Positions 35,096-45,415 of a stretch of DNA of 64,000 nucleotides are shown here, piece after piece (position 1 is the stretch's first letter; the number at the start of each line of letters is the position of its first letter). The notes under the pieces were generated by a model. The model saw nothing but the letters and a program-made list of their open reading frames with translations. It ran no database searches and was not told where the DNA came from. The position numbers and the translations under genes are program-made. The DNA comes from Rubrivivax sp. (GTDB lineage Bacteria > Pseudomonadota > Gammaproteobacteria > Burkholderiales > Burkholderiaceae), in the NCBI GenBank assembly GCA_016790225.1, contig JAEUOZ010000054.1, positions 110,829 through 174,828 of the forward strand, in the 5' to 3' direction.

Positions 35096-36607
35096 ATGAA
35101 CCTCGCGGACATCCAGTCCGCGGCTGGGCTGCGCTCGCCCATCCGCCACCAGCTGTTCATCGACGGGCGCTTCGTCGACGCCGAGAGCGGCGAGACCCTG
35201 CCCACGCTGAACCCGCACGACAACAGCGTCATCACCCCGGTGGCGATGGCCGGCCAGGCCGATGTGGACAAGGCCGTGGCCGCCGCGACGCGCGCCTTCC
35301 CGGCCTGGGCCCGCCTGGCGGCGGCGGATCGCGGCCGCATCCTGTTGAAGCTGGCCGACCTCATCGAGACCCATGCCGAAGAACTGGCACGTCTGGAGAG
35401 CCTGGACACCGGTCACCCACTGAAGGACAGCCGCGCGCTGGACGTGCCGCGCACGGCTGCGTGCTTCCGCTACTTCGGCGGCATGGCCGACAAGTTCCAG
35501 GGCGAGACCATTCCCGTGGAGGCCGGCTTCCTGAACTACACCCTGCGCGAGCCCGTCGGCGTGGTGGGCCAGGTCGTGCCCTGGAACTTTCCGCTGATGT
35601 TCACGAGCTGGAAGATGGCGCCGGCGCTCGCCGCCGGCAACACCATCGTGATGAAGCCCGCCGAGATCACGCCGCTGAGCAGCCTGAAGATCGTCGAGCT
35701 GATGGCCGAGGCCGGCATGCCCGAGGGCGTGGTCAACATGGTGCCGGGGCTGGGCAGTGTGGCCGGCCAGGCCATCGCCGAGCACCCCGGCATCGCCAAG
35801 GTGGCCTTCACCGGCAGCACGGCCACGGGCCGGCGCATCGTGCAGGCCAGCGCAGGCAACCTGAAGAAGCTGCAGCTGGAACTGGGTGGCAAAGGGCCGA
35901 ACATCGTGTTCGACGATGCCAATCTCGTGGCCGCGGTGAACGGCAGCGCCTGGGCCATCTTCCACAACCAGGGGCAGGCCTGCATCGCCGGCAGCCGCCT
36001 GATGCTGCACGAGCGCATCGCCGACGAGTTTCTCGAACGTTTCACCGCACTGGCGAGCAGCATCCGGCTGGGCAACCCGATGGATGCCACAACCGAGATG
36101 GGCCCCTTGACCAGCGCCCAGCACCGCGACCGCGTGCTGGCCTACGTGGACGTGGCGCGCGGGCAAGGCGGGCAGGTTCTGGCCGGCGGCCAGGCGCCAC
36201 AGCGCCCCGATCTGGCACGCGGCTGCTACGTCGAGCCCACGGTCGTGAAGGCGCGCGACTACCGCGACCGGGTGGCTCAGGAGGAGGTATTCGGCCCCTT
36301 CGTGACGGTGCTCACCTTCAAGGACGAGGCCGAGGCGCTGCAGATCGCCAACGGCACGGATTACGGGCTGGGCAGCGGCCTGTGGACGGCCAACCTGCAA
36401 CGCGCCCACCGCATGGCGCGTGACATGCATGCAGGCATGGTGTGGATCAACAGCTACAAGCGTGTCAACCCGGGCTCGCCGTTTGGTGGCGTGGGCCAGA
36501 GCGGCTACGGCCGCGAGATGGGCTTTGATGCGATGCGCGAGTACACGCAGGTCAAGAGCGTGTGGGTCAACGTGGATGCCCAGATCCCGCCCTGGTATCC
36601 GCGCTGA
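35096..36607 (+). CDS. hapF: 4-hydroxymuconic semialdehyde dehydrogenase (HapF-like), ALDH family
   Basis: 503 residues, full-length NAD(P)-aldehyde dehydrogenase. Motifs: VVPWNFPLMFTSWKMAPALAAGN, FTGSTATGRRI (cofactor), LELGGKGPNIVFDDAN (Glu general base) and NQGQACIAGSRLMLHE (catalytic Cys). In this context it would oxidise 4-hydroxymuconic semialdehyde to 4-hydroxymuconate, which tautomerises to maleylacetate. Follows hapD by 22 bases. Confidence 0.85.
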   Translation: MNLADIQSAAGLRSPIRHQLFIDGRFVDAESGETLPTLNPHDNSVITPVAMAGQADVDKAVAAATRAFPAWARLAAADRGRILLKLADLIETHAEELARLESLDTGHPLKDSRALDVPRTAACFRYFGGMADKFQGETIPVEAGFLNYTLREPVGVVGQVVPWNFPLMFTSWKMAPALAAGNTIVMKPAEITPLSSLKIVELMAEAGMPEGVVNMVPGLGSVAGQAIAEHPGIAKVAFTGSTATGRRIVQASAGNLKKLQLELGGKGPNIVFDDANLVAAVNGSAWAIFHNQGQACIAGSRLMLHERIADEFLERFTALASSIRLGNPMDATTEMGPLTSAQHRDRVLAYVDVARGQGGQVLAGGQAPQRPDLARGCYVEPTVVKARDYRDRVAQEEVFGPFVTVLTFKDEAEALQIANGTDYGLGSGLWTANLQRAHRMARDMHAGMVWINSYKRVNPGSPFGGVGQSGYGREMGFDAMREYTQVKSVWVNVDAQIPPWYPR

Positions 36608-36645
36608 ACCACCGCACACGAAGCGCCAGCCGAGCCCTGCACACC

Positions 36646-37737
36646 ATGCAAGCCTTCAGCTACACCGCCAACCCCTCGCGCGTGGTCTTCGGGCCGGGCG
36701 CGCTGGCCGAACTGCCGCGCGAGATCGATCGCCTGGGCGCACGGCGAGCGCTGGTGCTGTGCACACCCGAACAGCAGGATGCGGCACGCCGCGTGGCCGC
36801 ACTGCTGGGCGAGCGCGCTGCGGGCATCTTTGCCGGTGCGGCGATGCATGTGCCGATCGAGACCGCCCGGCAGGCGCGCGAGGAAGCGCGGCAGCGCGGC
36901 GCCGACTGCGCGGTGGCCATCGGCGGTGGCAGTACCACGGGCCTGGGCAAGGCCATCGCGCTGGACAGTGGCCTGCCGATCCTGGCGATTCCCACCACCT
37001 ATGCCGGCAGCGAGATGACGCCGATCTACGGCCTCACCGAAGCCGGCATCAAGAAGCCCGGCCGCGATCCGCGTGTACTGCCGCGCACCGTGATCTACGA
37101 CCCCGAGCTGACACTCAGTCTGCCCCTGGGCTTGACGGTGACCAGCCTCTTCAACGCCATCGCGCACGCGGCCGAAGGCCTGTATGCGCAGGATGGCAAT
37201 CCCATCACCACCCTGATGGCCGCAGAGGGCATCCGCGCGAGCGCCGCTGCGCTGGCGCCGCTGCGACGCGATCCGCAGGATCTGGCTGCGCGTGGCGATG
37301 CCCTCTACGGCGCCTGGCTGTGCGGCAGCGTGCTGGGCAGCGTGAGCATGGGCCTGCACCACAAGCTGTGCCACACGCTGGGCGGCAGCTTCAATCTGCC
37401 GCACGCCGAGGTGCACAGCGTGATCCTGCCCCACGCGCTGGCCTACAACGCGCAGCATGCACCGCAGGCCATGGCGCAGATCGCCACCGCCCTGGGCGCG
37501 CGCCGCGCAGAAGCCGAGGCCGGTGACACAGGGGCTGCGCCGCGGCGCCTGCATGCCTTGCTGCGCGAGCACGGCGCCCCGCTGTCCTTGCGTGCCATCG
37601 GCATGACCGCCGACGGCCTGGACCGCGCCGCGGATCTGGCGGCAGCCCACCCCTATCCGAACCCTCGACCGCTGGAACGCGCAGCGCTGAGGGCCCTGCT
37701 GCAACGCGCGTTCGATGGCGCCGAGCCTCAGCCCTGA
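36646..37737 (+). CDS. hapH: maleylacetate reductase, iron-containing alcohol dehydrogenase family
   Basis: 363 residues from ATG 36646. Motifs: VVFGPGALAELPREIDRLGA, GGGSTTGLGKAIAL, PTTYAGSEMTPIYGLTE and HAAEGLYA, LHHKLCHTLGGSFNLPHAE (metal-binding His), typical of maleylacetate reductases. Reduces maleylacetate to 3-oxoadipate with NAD(P)H. Joins hydroquinone and hydroxyquinol branches before the CoA-transferase and thiolase encoded downstream. Confidence 0.92.
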   Translation: MQAFSYTANPSRVVFGPGALAELPREIDRLGARRALVLCTPEQQDAARRVAALLGERAAGIFAGAAMHVPIETARQAREEARQRGADCAVAIGGGSTTGLGKAIALDSGLPILAIPTTYAGSEMTPIYGLTEAGIKKPGRDPRVLPRTVIYDPELTLSLPLGLTVTSLFNAIAHAAEGLYAQDGNPITTLMAAEGIRASAAALAPLRRDPQDLAARGDALYGAWLCGSVLGSVSMGLHHKLCHTLGGSFNLPHAEVHSVILPHALAYNAQHAPQAMAQIATALGARRAEAEAGDTGAAPRRLHALLREHGAPLSLRAIGMTADGLDRAADLAAAHPYPNPRPLERAALRALLQRAFDGAEPQP

Positions 37738-37788
37738 GCGGACCGGCGCGAAGCCCCGCTTTCACATTCACCAACCGGAGACAAGACC

Positions 37789-39042
37789 ATGACCTTCACC
37801 CGACGCGCCTTCGTGCAAGCCAGCGCTGCCGCCGCAGCCGGCACGGCCCTGCCCTCGGCGTTTGCCAATGACAGCTTGAAGATCGGCTTCGTCTCGCCGC
37901 AGACGGGCCCGCTGGCCCCGTTCGGCGAGGCGGACAAGTGGGTGATCGACCAGATGAGGGCTGCCTTCAAGGATGGGCTCACGGTCGGCGGGCGCCGCTA
38001 TGCCGTGCAGATCGTGCTCAAGGACAGCCAGAGCAACCCGAACCGCGCCGGCGAGGTGGCCAATGACCTGATCCTGAAGGACAAGGTGGCGCTGATGCTG
38101 ACGGCCGGCACGCCGGAGACCGCCAACCCCGTGAGCGATGCCTGCGAGCTCAACGAGATCCCCTGCGTGAGCAGTGTCGTGCCCTGGCAGCCCTGGTTCT
38201 TCGGGCGCAAGGGCGATCCGGCCAAGGGCTTCAACTGGACGTACCACATGTTCTGGGGCCTGGAGGATGTCATCGCCAATTTCACCAACGGCTGGAAGAG
38301 CGTGCAGACCAACAAGAAGGTTGGCGGGCTGTTTCCGAACGATGGCGACGGCAACGCCTGGGGCGACAAGGAACTGGGCTTCCCCAAGCCGCTGGCCGGC
38401 ATGGGCTACTCGCTCACCGACCCCGGCCGCTTCCAGAACGGCACGCAGGATTTCAGCGCCCAGATCGCTGCGTTCAAGCGCGACAACGTGGAGATCGTCA
38501 CCGGGGTGGTGATCCCGCCGGATGCCAAGACCTTTCTCACCCAGGCGCGTCAGCAGGGCTTCAAGCCCAAGGTCATCACGCTGGGCAAGGCACTGCTCTT
38601 TCCGGGTGCCATCGAGGCGCTGGGCGACCTGGGCCACGGGCTGACGACCGAAGTGTGGTGGAGTCCCTCGCATCCGTTCAGCTCTTCGCTGACGAAGCAG
38701 AGTGCCCAGGCCCTGGCCGAGGCCTACGAGGCCGGCACGAAGAAGCAGTGGACGCAGCCCATCGGCTTCGCGCATGCGCTGTTCGAGGTGGCCGCCAACG
38801 CGCTGTCGCGCTCGCGCAGCCTCAAGGCCGGCGATGTGCGTGATGCGGTGGCGGCCAGCAACCTCAACACCGTCGTCGGCCCTGTCAAGTGGGGCGGGGC
38901 GGGCCCGATGAAGAACGTCAGCAAGACGCCGCTGGTGCTGGGCCAGTGGGTCAAGGGCACGCGCAACAAGGTCGATCTGGTGATCGTCAACAACGAGGCG
39001 GCCCGCAACGTGCCCACCGGCGGCACGCTCAGGCTCATCTGA
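37789..39042 (+). CDS. ABC transporter substrate-binding protein, branched-chain amino acid type
   Basis: 417 residues. N-terminus MTFTRRAFVQASAAAAAGTA looks like a Tat signal (TRRAFVQ). The mature part has the LivK-type pattern LKIGFVSPQTGPLAPFGEADKWV, LMLTAGTPETANPVSDACELNEIP and GLFPNDGDGNAWGD. First gene of a five-gene HAAT transporter within the catabolic operon, so an aromatic or related acid ligand is likely rather than an amino acid (inference). Confidence 0.9.
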   Translation: MTFTRRAFVQASAAAAAGTALPSAFANDSLKIGFVSPQTGPLAPFGEADKWVIDQMRAAFKDGLTVGGRRYAVQIVLKDSQSNPNRAGEVANDLILKDKVALMLTAGTPETANPVSDACELNEIPCVSSVVPWQPWFFGRKGDPAKGFNWTYHMFWGLEDVIANFTNGWKSVQTNKKVGGLFPNDGDGNAWGDKELGFPKPLAGMGYSLTDPGRFQNGTQDFSAQIAAFKRDNVEIVTGVVIPPDAKTFLTQARQQGFKPKVITLGKALLFPGAIEALGDLGHGLTTEVWWSPSHPFSSSLTKQSAQALAEAYEAGTKKQWTQPIGFAHALFEVAANALSRSRSLKAGDVRDAVAASNLNTVVGPVKWGGAGPMKNVSKTPLVLGQWVKGTRNKVDLVIVNNEAARNVPTGGTLRLI

Positions 39043-39072
39043 CGCCGAACATCAGCCAACCGGACGACCACC

Positions 39073-39792
39073 ATGACGCTGCTGGCGCTGCATGCGGTGA
39101 GCAAGAGCTACGGCGCCGTCAAGGTCACCGACGGCATCTCGCTCTTCGTCAGGCCCGGTGAGACCCTGGGCATCCTGGGGCCCAATGGCGCAGGCAAGAC
39201 CACCCTGTTCAACCTGATTTCCGGGGACGTGCGGGTGGATGCCGGGCGCGTGGAGTACGAGGGTCGCGACGTCACGGCCCTGCCGCCACACCAGCGCTGC
39301 CGCAGCGGCATCGGACGCAGCTACCAGGTGCCGCAGCCCTTCGGCCACATGAGCGTGTTCGAGAACCTCGTCACGGCAGCCTGCTTCGGCGGTGGCCAGC
39401 ACGAGCACGAGGCCTGGGAGACTGCTGTCCAGGTGCTGGAGAAGACCGGCCTGAAGGCCAGTGCCAACAAGCCGGCTGGCAGCCTGACCCTGCTCAACCG
39501 CAAGCGCCTGGAGCTGGCGCGTGCGCTGGCCACGCGACCGCGCCTGCTGCTGCTGGACGAGATTGCCGGCGGCCTGACCGAGCACGAGGCCCAGATCCTG
39601 GTCGATGAGCTGCGGCGCATCAAGGCCGAAGGGGTGACGATGATCTGGATCGAACACGTGGTGCATGCGCTGATGTCCATTGCCGACCGGCTGTTCGTCA
39701 TCAACTTCGGGCAGCAGCTGGCCGAGGGTGATCCGCAGGCGGTGATGAACGATCCGCAGGTGCGGCGCGTCTACATGGGCATGGAGGCCTGA
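39073..39792 (+). CDS. ABC transporter ATPase, LivG type
   Basis: 239 residues. Walker A GPNGAGKTTLF, Q-loop region GRSYQVPQPFGHMSV, Walker B RLLLLDEIAGGLTEHEA and H-loop WIEHVVHALM. The signature LSGGQ is replaced by SLTLLNRKRLELARAL, usual for LivG-like proteins (LLxxxRLELARAL). Pairs with the LivF-type ATPase that follows after 2 bases. Confidence 0.93.
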   Translation: MTLLALHAVSKSYGAVKVTDGISLFVRPGETLGILGPNGAGKTTLFNLISGDVRVDAGRVEYEGRDVTALPPHQRCRSGIGRSYQVPQPFGHMSVFENLVTAACFGGGQHEHEAWETAVQVLEKTGLKASANKPAGSLTLLNRKRLELARALATRPRLLLLDEIAGGLTEHEAQILVDELRRIKAEGVTMIWIEHVVHALMSIADRLFVINFGQQLAEGDPQAVMNDPQVRRVYMGMEA

Positions 39793-39794
39793 TC

Positions 39795-40523
39795 ATGGCG
39801 GCCAGCTTGCTCAAGACCCAGGGCCTGCAGGCGTTCTATGGCGATGCCCAGGCGCTGTTCGGCATCGACTTCGAGCTGCATGCCGGCGAGATGGTGGCCA
39901 TCATCGGGGCCAACGGCGCCGGCAAGAGCACCTTCCTCAAGGCCCTCACCGGGCTCGTGAAAGTGCCGCGCGACAGCGTGCAGTTCGACGGGCAGCCGCT
40001 GGGCGGTGAGGCACCCGGGCACATCGTGCGCCAGGGGCTGGCCATGGTGCCGGAAGGGCGCAGGCTCTTTCCCAGCCTCAGCGTGCGGGAGAACCTGCTG
40101 ATGGGCGCTGTCGCCGCGCGTCCCGGGCCCTGGACGCTGCCGCGCCTATTCGAGCTGTTTCCCATCCTCGAGCAGAAGCAGCACAACCCGGGCACCTCGC
40201 TGTCCGGCGGGCAGCAGCAGATGGTGGCGATCGGCCGTGCGCTGATGAGCAATCCGCGTGTGCTGCTGTGCGACGAGCTGAGCCTGGGTCTTGCGCCCAT
40301 CGTCATCAAGGAGATCTACGACGCCCTGCCACGCTTCACGGCCGAGGGGCTGAGCGTGGTGATCGTGGAGCAGGACGTGAGCGTGGCGCAGTGCGTCTCA
40401 GATCGCGTCTACTGCTTCCAGGAAGGTCGCGTGGCACTGCACGGGCGCAGCCAGGCGCTGACGCGCGAGCAGATCAGCGCGGCCTATTTCGGCATCGACA
40501 GCACGAGCGAGGCGCAGCCATGA
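39795..40523 (+). CDS. ABC transporter ATPase, LivF type
   Basis: 242 residues. Walker A GANGAGKSTFLKAL, signature SLSGGQQQMVAIGRAL, Walker B RVLLCDELSLGLAPIV and H-loop VEQDVSVAQ. Energises uptake with the LivG-type subunit. Its stop overlaps the permease start by ATGA. Confidence 0.93.
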   Translation: MAASLLKTQGLQAFYGDAQALFGIDFELHAGEMVAIIGANGAGKSTFLKALTGLVKVPRDSVQFDGQPLGGEAPGHIVRQGLAMVPEGRRLFPSLSVRENLLMGAVAARPGPWTLPRLFELFPILEQKQHNPGTSLSGGQQQMVAIGRALMSNPRVLLCDELSLGLAPIVIKEIYDALPRFTAEGLSVVIVEQDVSVAQCVSDRVYCFQEGRVALHGRSQALTREQISAAYFGIDSTSEAQP

Positions 40524-41380
40524 TCGACATCGTGCTCCAGGGCATCCTGCTGGGTGGCCTCTACGCGCTGTTTGCGCTGGGCCTGTCGCTGATGTTCGGC
40601 GTGATGCGGCTGACGAACACCGCACAGGGCGACTTCATCGTGCTGGCTGCCTTTGGCGGCGTGGCGCTGGCCGCCGGCGTGGCGGCAAACCCCACGCTGA
40701 TCGGGCTGCTGCTCTTGCCGCTGAGCTTCGGTGTTGGCTACGCGTTGCAGCGCTGGGTGCTCAATGGCACGCTGGGCAAGGATCCGCTGCCCTCCCTGGT
40801 GGTGACCTTTGGCCTGTCCATCGTCATCCAGAACGCCTTGCAGGAGGTGTTCTCGGCCGATCCGCGCTCGCTGGATTCGGGCGGGCTGAATACGCAGAGC
40901 CTGGCGCTGGCCGATGGGCTGGCGGTGGGCGTGCTGCCGCTGATCATCCTTGCCGTGGCCTTGCTGTGCACCGGCGGCCTGCAGTGGCTCTTTGATCACA
41001 CGGCGCTGGGTCGCTCGTTCCGCGCGGTGTCGGACGACAAGGAGATCGCCGAGCTGATGGGCCTGGACTCGGCACGCGTCTACGCGCTGGCCACCGGCAT
41101 CGCCTTCGCGGTGATCGCGCTGGCGGGGCTGTTCCAGGCGCTGCGCACGACCGTCTCGCCCACCGACGGGCCGCTGCTGCTGCTGTTTGCGTTCGAGGCC
41201 GTGATCATCGGCGGGATGGGCAGCTTCTGGGGCACGCTGCTCGGCGCGATGGTGCTGGGCCTGACGCAGCAGATCGGCTTTCGCATCGATCCCGGCTGGG
41301 GCATCTGGTTCGGACACCTGATGTTCCTGGCCGTGCTGGTCGTCCGGCCGCAAGGTCTCTTTCCCAAGACACGCGGCTGA
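40520..41380 (+). CDS. ABC transporter permease, LivH type
   Basis: 286 residues from ATG 40520 overlapping the ATPase stop. About eight hydrophobic segments. Begins IVLQGILLGGLYALFALGLSLMFGVMRLTNTAQGDF, a standard LivH start, and has the cytoplasmic loop SFRAVSDDKEIAELMGLD that contacts the ATPase (EAA-like). Confidence 0.93.
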   Translation: MIDIVLQGILLGGLYALFALGLSLMFGVMRLTNTAQGDFIVLAAFGGVALAAGVAANPTLIGLLLLPLSFGVGYALQRWVLNGTLGKDPLPSLVVTFGLSIVIQNALQEVFSADPRSLDSGGLNTQSLALADGLAVGVLPLIILAVALLCTGGLQWLFDHTALGRSFRAVSDDKEIAELMGLDSARVYALATGIAFAVIALAGLFQALRTTVSPTDGPLLLLFAFEAVIIGGMGSFWGTLLGAMVLGLTQQIGFRIDPGWGIWFGHLMFLAVLVVRPQGLFPKTRG

Positions 41381-41399
41381 GCCGGCCAAGGGGTTTGCC

Positions 41400-42383
41400 A
41401 TGACGGTTGAAGTGATTCGCGCCACCGGCGCCAGCCGCGCCGCGCTGGGGGTGGGCGGGGCGCTGGTGGCCATCGGCATCAGCATGCCTTTCTGGGCCGA
41501 GTCGAGCTGGATGCGGGACTTTGTCGAGATCGCCTGCTACTTCATCTTCGCGATGATGTGGAACCTGCTGGCCGGCTACGGCGGCATGGTGTCGATCGGC
41601 CAGCAGGCCTTCTTCGGCCTGGGCGGCTACGCGATGCTCATGATGGGCAACCTGGCCGGCGTCAACCCTTTCCTGGCCGTGCCGCTGGCGGCGGTGGTGG
41701 CGGGCCTGGTGGCGGTCCCGGTGTCCTGGGTGGCCTTCCGTCTGCAGGGCGGCTACTTCGCCATCGGCACCTGGGTGATTGCCGAGGTCTTTCGCCTGAG
41801 CTTTGCCAACATGAGCATCGTGGGCGGCGGCTCGGGTACCAGCCTCACGGCGCTGCGCGGCATCGAGAAGGCCACGCGGGAGAGTGTCACGTTCTGGATG
41901 GCGCTGGCCTGCGTGGTGGCCAGCATCGCCCTGGTCTACATCTTCCTGCGCAGCAAGCAGGGGCTCGCGCTGCTGGCCATCCGCGACAACCCGGTGGCGG
42001 CCGAAAGCCAGGGCATCGGCGTGCAGCGCATGAAGCTGGCCGTTTATGTCGTGGCCGCCTTCGGTGCCGGCCTGGCGGGAGCGCTCTACTTCGTGGGCAA
42101 CCTGCGCATCAGCCCGGATGCGGCGTTCAGCGTCAACTGGTCGGCCTTTGCGATCTTCATGGTCATCATCGGCGGCATCGGCCGCATCGAAGGGCCGCTG
42201 GTGGGCGCGCTGATCTTCTTCCTGCTCAACAAGTTCTTTGCCGACTACGGCACCTGGTACCTGCTGGGCCTGGGGCTGCTGGCCATCGGCGTGACGCTGT
42301 TCTTCAAGCAGGGCCTGTGGGGCTATGCGCAGCAGAAGTGGGGCTGGAGCCTGTTTCCCACGCAACGCCGGCTGGTGCTGTGA
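41400..42383 (+). CDS. ABC transporter permease, LivM type
   Basis: 327 residues with about nine membrane segments. LivM features are MWNLLAGYGGMVSIGQQAFFGLGGYA and the loop ALLAIRDNPVAAESQGIGVQRMKLAVYVVAAFGAGLAGALY. Its TGA shares a base with the ATG of the YciI-like gene, so translation is coupled. Confidence 0.93.
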   Translation: MTVEVIRATGASRAALGVGGALVAIGISMPFWAESSWMRDFVEIACYFIFAMMWNLLAGYGGMVSIGQQAFFGLGGYAMLMMGNLAGVNPFLAVPLAAVVAGLVAVPVSWVAFRLQGGYFAIGTWVIAEVFRLSFANMSIVGGGSGTSLTALRGIEKATRESVTFWMALACVVASIALVYIFLRSKQGLALLAIRDNPVAAESQGIGVQRMKLAVYVVAAFGAGLAGALYFVGNLRISPDAAFSVNWSAFAIFMVIIGGIGRIEGPLVGALIFFLLNKFFADYGTWYLLGLGLLAIGVTLFFKQGLWGYAQQKWGWSLFPTQRRLVL

Positions 42384-42742
42384 TGCTGTTTGCCGTCTGG
42401 GCCACGGATCGCGCGGGCACCCTGGCCGCGCGCCTGCAGGCACGCCCGCAGCACCGGCAGCGGCTGCGCAGCCCCGCAGGCCACGCGGTGGTGGTGCGCC
42501 TGGCAGGGCCGACGCTGGATGACGGCGGCCAGATGAACGGCAGCCTGCTGGTCGTCGAGGCGGCGTCTGCAGAGGCGGTTCGCCGCTTCGTCGACGAAGA
42601 CCCCTACAGCCTGGACGGCGTCTACGGTGCTGTCGAGATCCGGCCCTTTGCCTGCGGCATGGGGCCGCTGGCGCCACAGGCCGCGGCCGACGGCAACGCG
42701 CAAGGCGAAACACTGCTTCCCTCCGGAGGACCTTCTGCATGA
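42383..42742 (+). CDS. YciI-like protein in the hydroquinone operon
   Basis: 119 residues. MLFAVWATDRAGTLAARLQARPQHRQRL, LAGPTLDDGGQMNGSLLVVEA and VDEDPYSLDGVYGAVEIRPF match the YciI family (alpha/beta ferredoxin-like fold related to muconolactone isomerase). YciI proteins have no fixed reaction. Lying between the transporter and CoA-transferase genes with overlaps on both sides, it may act on a pathway intermediate such as 4-hydroxymuconate, or be a detoxifying accessory; unproven. Confidence 0.85.
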   Translation: MLFAVWATDRAGTLAARLQARPQHRQRLRSPAGHAVVVRLAGPTLDDGGQMNGSLLVVEAASAEAVRRFVDEDPYSLDGVYGAVEIRPFACGMGPLAPQAAADGNAQGETLLPSGGPSA

Positions 42743-43464
42743 TCGACAAGATCGTCTCCAGCCCGCAGGCCGCGCTGGCCGATGTGCCTGACGGCGCCAC
42801 CGTGATGATCGGCGGCTTCGGCACTGCGGGCCAGCCCAACGAGCTGATCGACGCGCTGATCGAGCAGGGGGCGCGCGACCTGACCATCGTCAACAACAAC
42901 GCCGGCAATGGCGACAGCGGCCTCGCCGCGCTGCTGGCTGCGGGCCGCGTGCGCAAGATCATCTGCAGCTTCCCACGCCAGGCGGACAGCTGGCACTTCG
43001 ACCGGCTCTATCGCGAGGGACGTATCGAGCTGGAACTGGTGCCGCAGGGCAACCTGGCGGAACGCATCCGCGCCGCCGGCGCCGGCATCGGCGGCTTCTT
43101 CACGCCCACGGGTTACGGCACGCCGCTGGCCGAGGGCAAGGAGACGCGGATGATCGACGGCAAGGGCCATGTGCTGGAGAGCCCTATCCATGCGGACATC
43201 GCGTTGATCAAGGCCGAACGCGGCGACCGCTGGGGCAACCTGACCTACCGCATGACCGCACGCAACTTCGGGCCCATCATGGCGACCGCCGCGCGCATCA
43301 CCGTGGCGACCGTGCACGAGGTGGTGAGACTGGGCAGCCTGGATCCCGAAGCGGTGGTCACGCCCGGCCTCTTTGTCCAGCGCATCGTGGCCGTGCCGCG
43401 CCAGCGCACGCAGGCCGGCGGCTTCAAGGCGCAGGGCGGTGCCGGCGCTTCCCGTGCGGCCTGA
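42739..43464 (+). CDS. pcaI: 3-oxoadipate CoA-transferase subunit A
   Basis: 241 residues. Family I CoA-transferase alpha chain: KIVSSPQAALADVPDGATVMIGGFGTAGQPNELIDAL, CSFPRQADSWHFDRLYREG, GGFFTPTGYGTPLAEGKE and DRWGNLTYRMTARNFGP. Transfers CoA from succinyl-CoA to 3-oxoadipate with subunit B. Starts by ATGA overlap with the YciI-like gene. Confidence 0.9.
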   Translation: MIDKIVSSPQAALADVPDGATVMIGGFGTAGQPNELIDALIEQGARDLTIVNNNAGNGDSGLAALLAAGRVRKIICSFPRQADSWHFDRLYREGRIELELVPQGNLAERIRAAGAGIGGFFTPTGYGTPLAEGKETRMIDGKGHVLESPIHADIALIKAERGDRWGNLTYRMTARNFGPIMATAARITVATVHEVVRLGSLDPEAVVTPGLFVQRIVAVPRQRTQAGGFKAQGGAGASRAA

Positions 43465-43471
43465 GGCACCC

Positions 43472-44145
43472 ATGGCCCATTCCGGAAAGCAGTACACCAT
43501 GAAGAAGTGGAGCAAGGACGAGATGGCGCAGCGCGTCGCGCGCGATCTCTTCGACGGTGCCGTCGTCAACCTGGGCATCGGCATGCCCACGCTGGTGGCC
43601 AATCACCTGCCAACAGGCCGGGAGATCATGATGCACAGCGAGAACGGCGTCATCGGCATGGGCCCGGCGCCCGCTGAGGGCGAAGAGGACTACGACCTCA
43701 TCAACGCCGGCAAGCAGCCCGTGACACTGTTGCCGGGCGGCGTGTTCTTCCACCATGCGGACAGCTTCGCGATGATGCGGGGCGGCCACCTGGACGTGTG
43801 CGTGCTCGGGGCCTTCCAGGTTTCGGGCTCGGGCGATCTGGCCAACTGGCACACCGGTGCGCCAGAGGCCATTCCGGCCGTAGGTGGCGCGATGGATCTG
43901 GCGATCGGCGCACGCAGCACCTGGGTGATGATGGAGCACACCACCAAGTCGGGCGAGCCCAAGATCGTGCCCCAGTGCAGCTACCCGCTGACGGGCCTGG
44001 CCTGCGTCAGCCGCATCTACACCGATCTGGCGGTACTGGACATCACGCCAGATGGCCTGCAGGTGCGCGAGAGGGCTGACGGTGTGGACCATGCAACGCT
44101 GCAGGCGCTGACCGGCGTGCCATTGCTTCCTCTGGGAGAGCCGTC

Positions 44146-44155
<10 letters not shown>
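43472..44155 (+). CDS. pcaJ: 3-oxoadipate CoA-transferase subunit B
   Basis: 227 residues from ATG 43472. Beta chain with the catalytic Glu in HSENGVIGMGPAPAEGEEDYDL and the conserved VNLGIGMPTLVANHLP, VTLLPGGVFFHHADSFAMMRGGHLDV. Its end overlaps the thiolase start by 10 bases. Confidence 0.9.
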
Positions 44156-45393
<1,238 letters not shown>

Positions 45394-45415
45394 GCGGCGT
45401 CGCGGCGCCGGGGCC

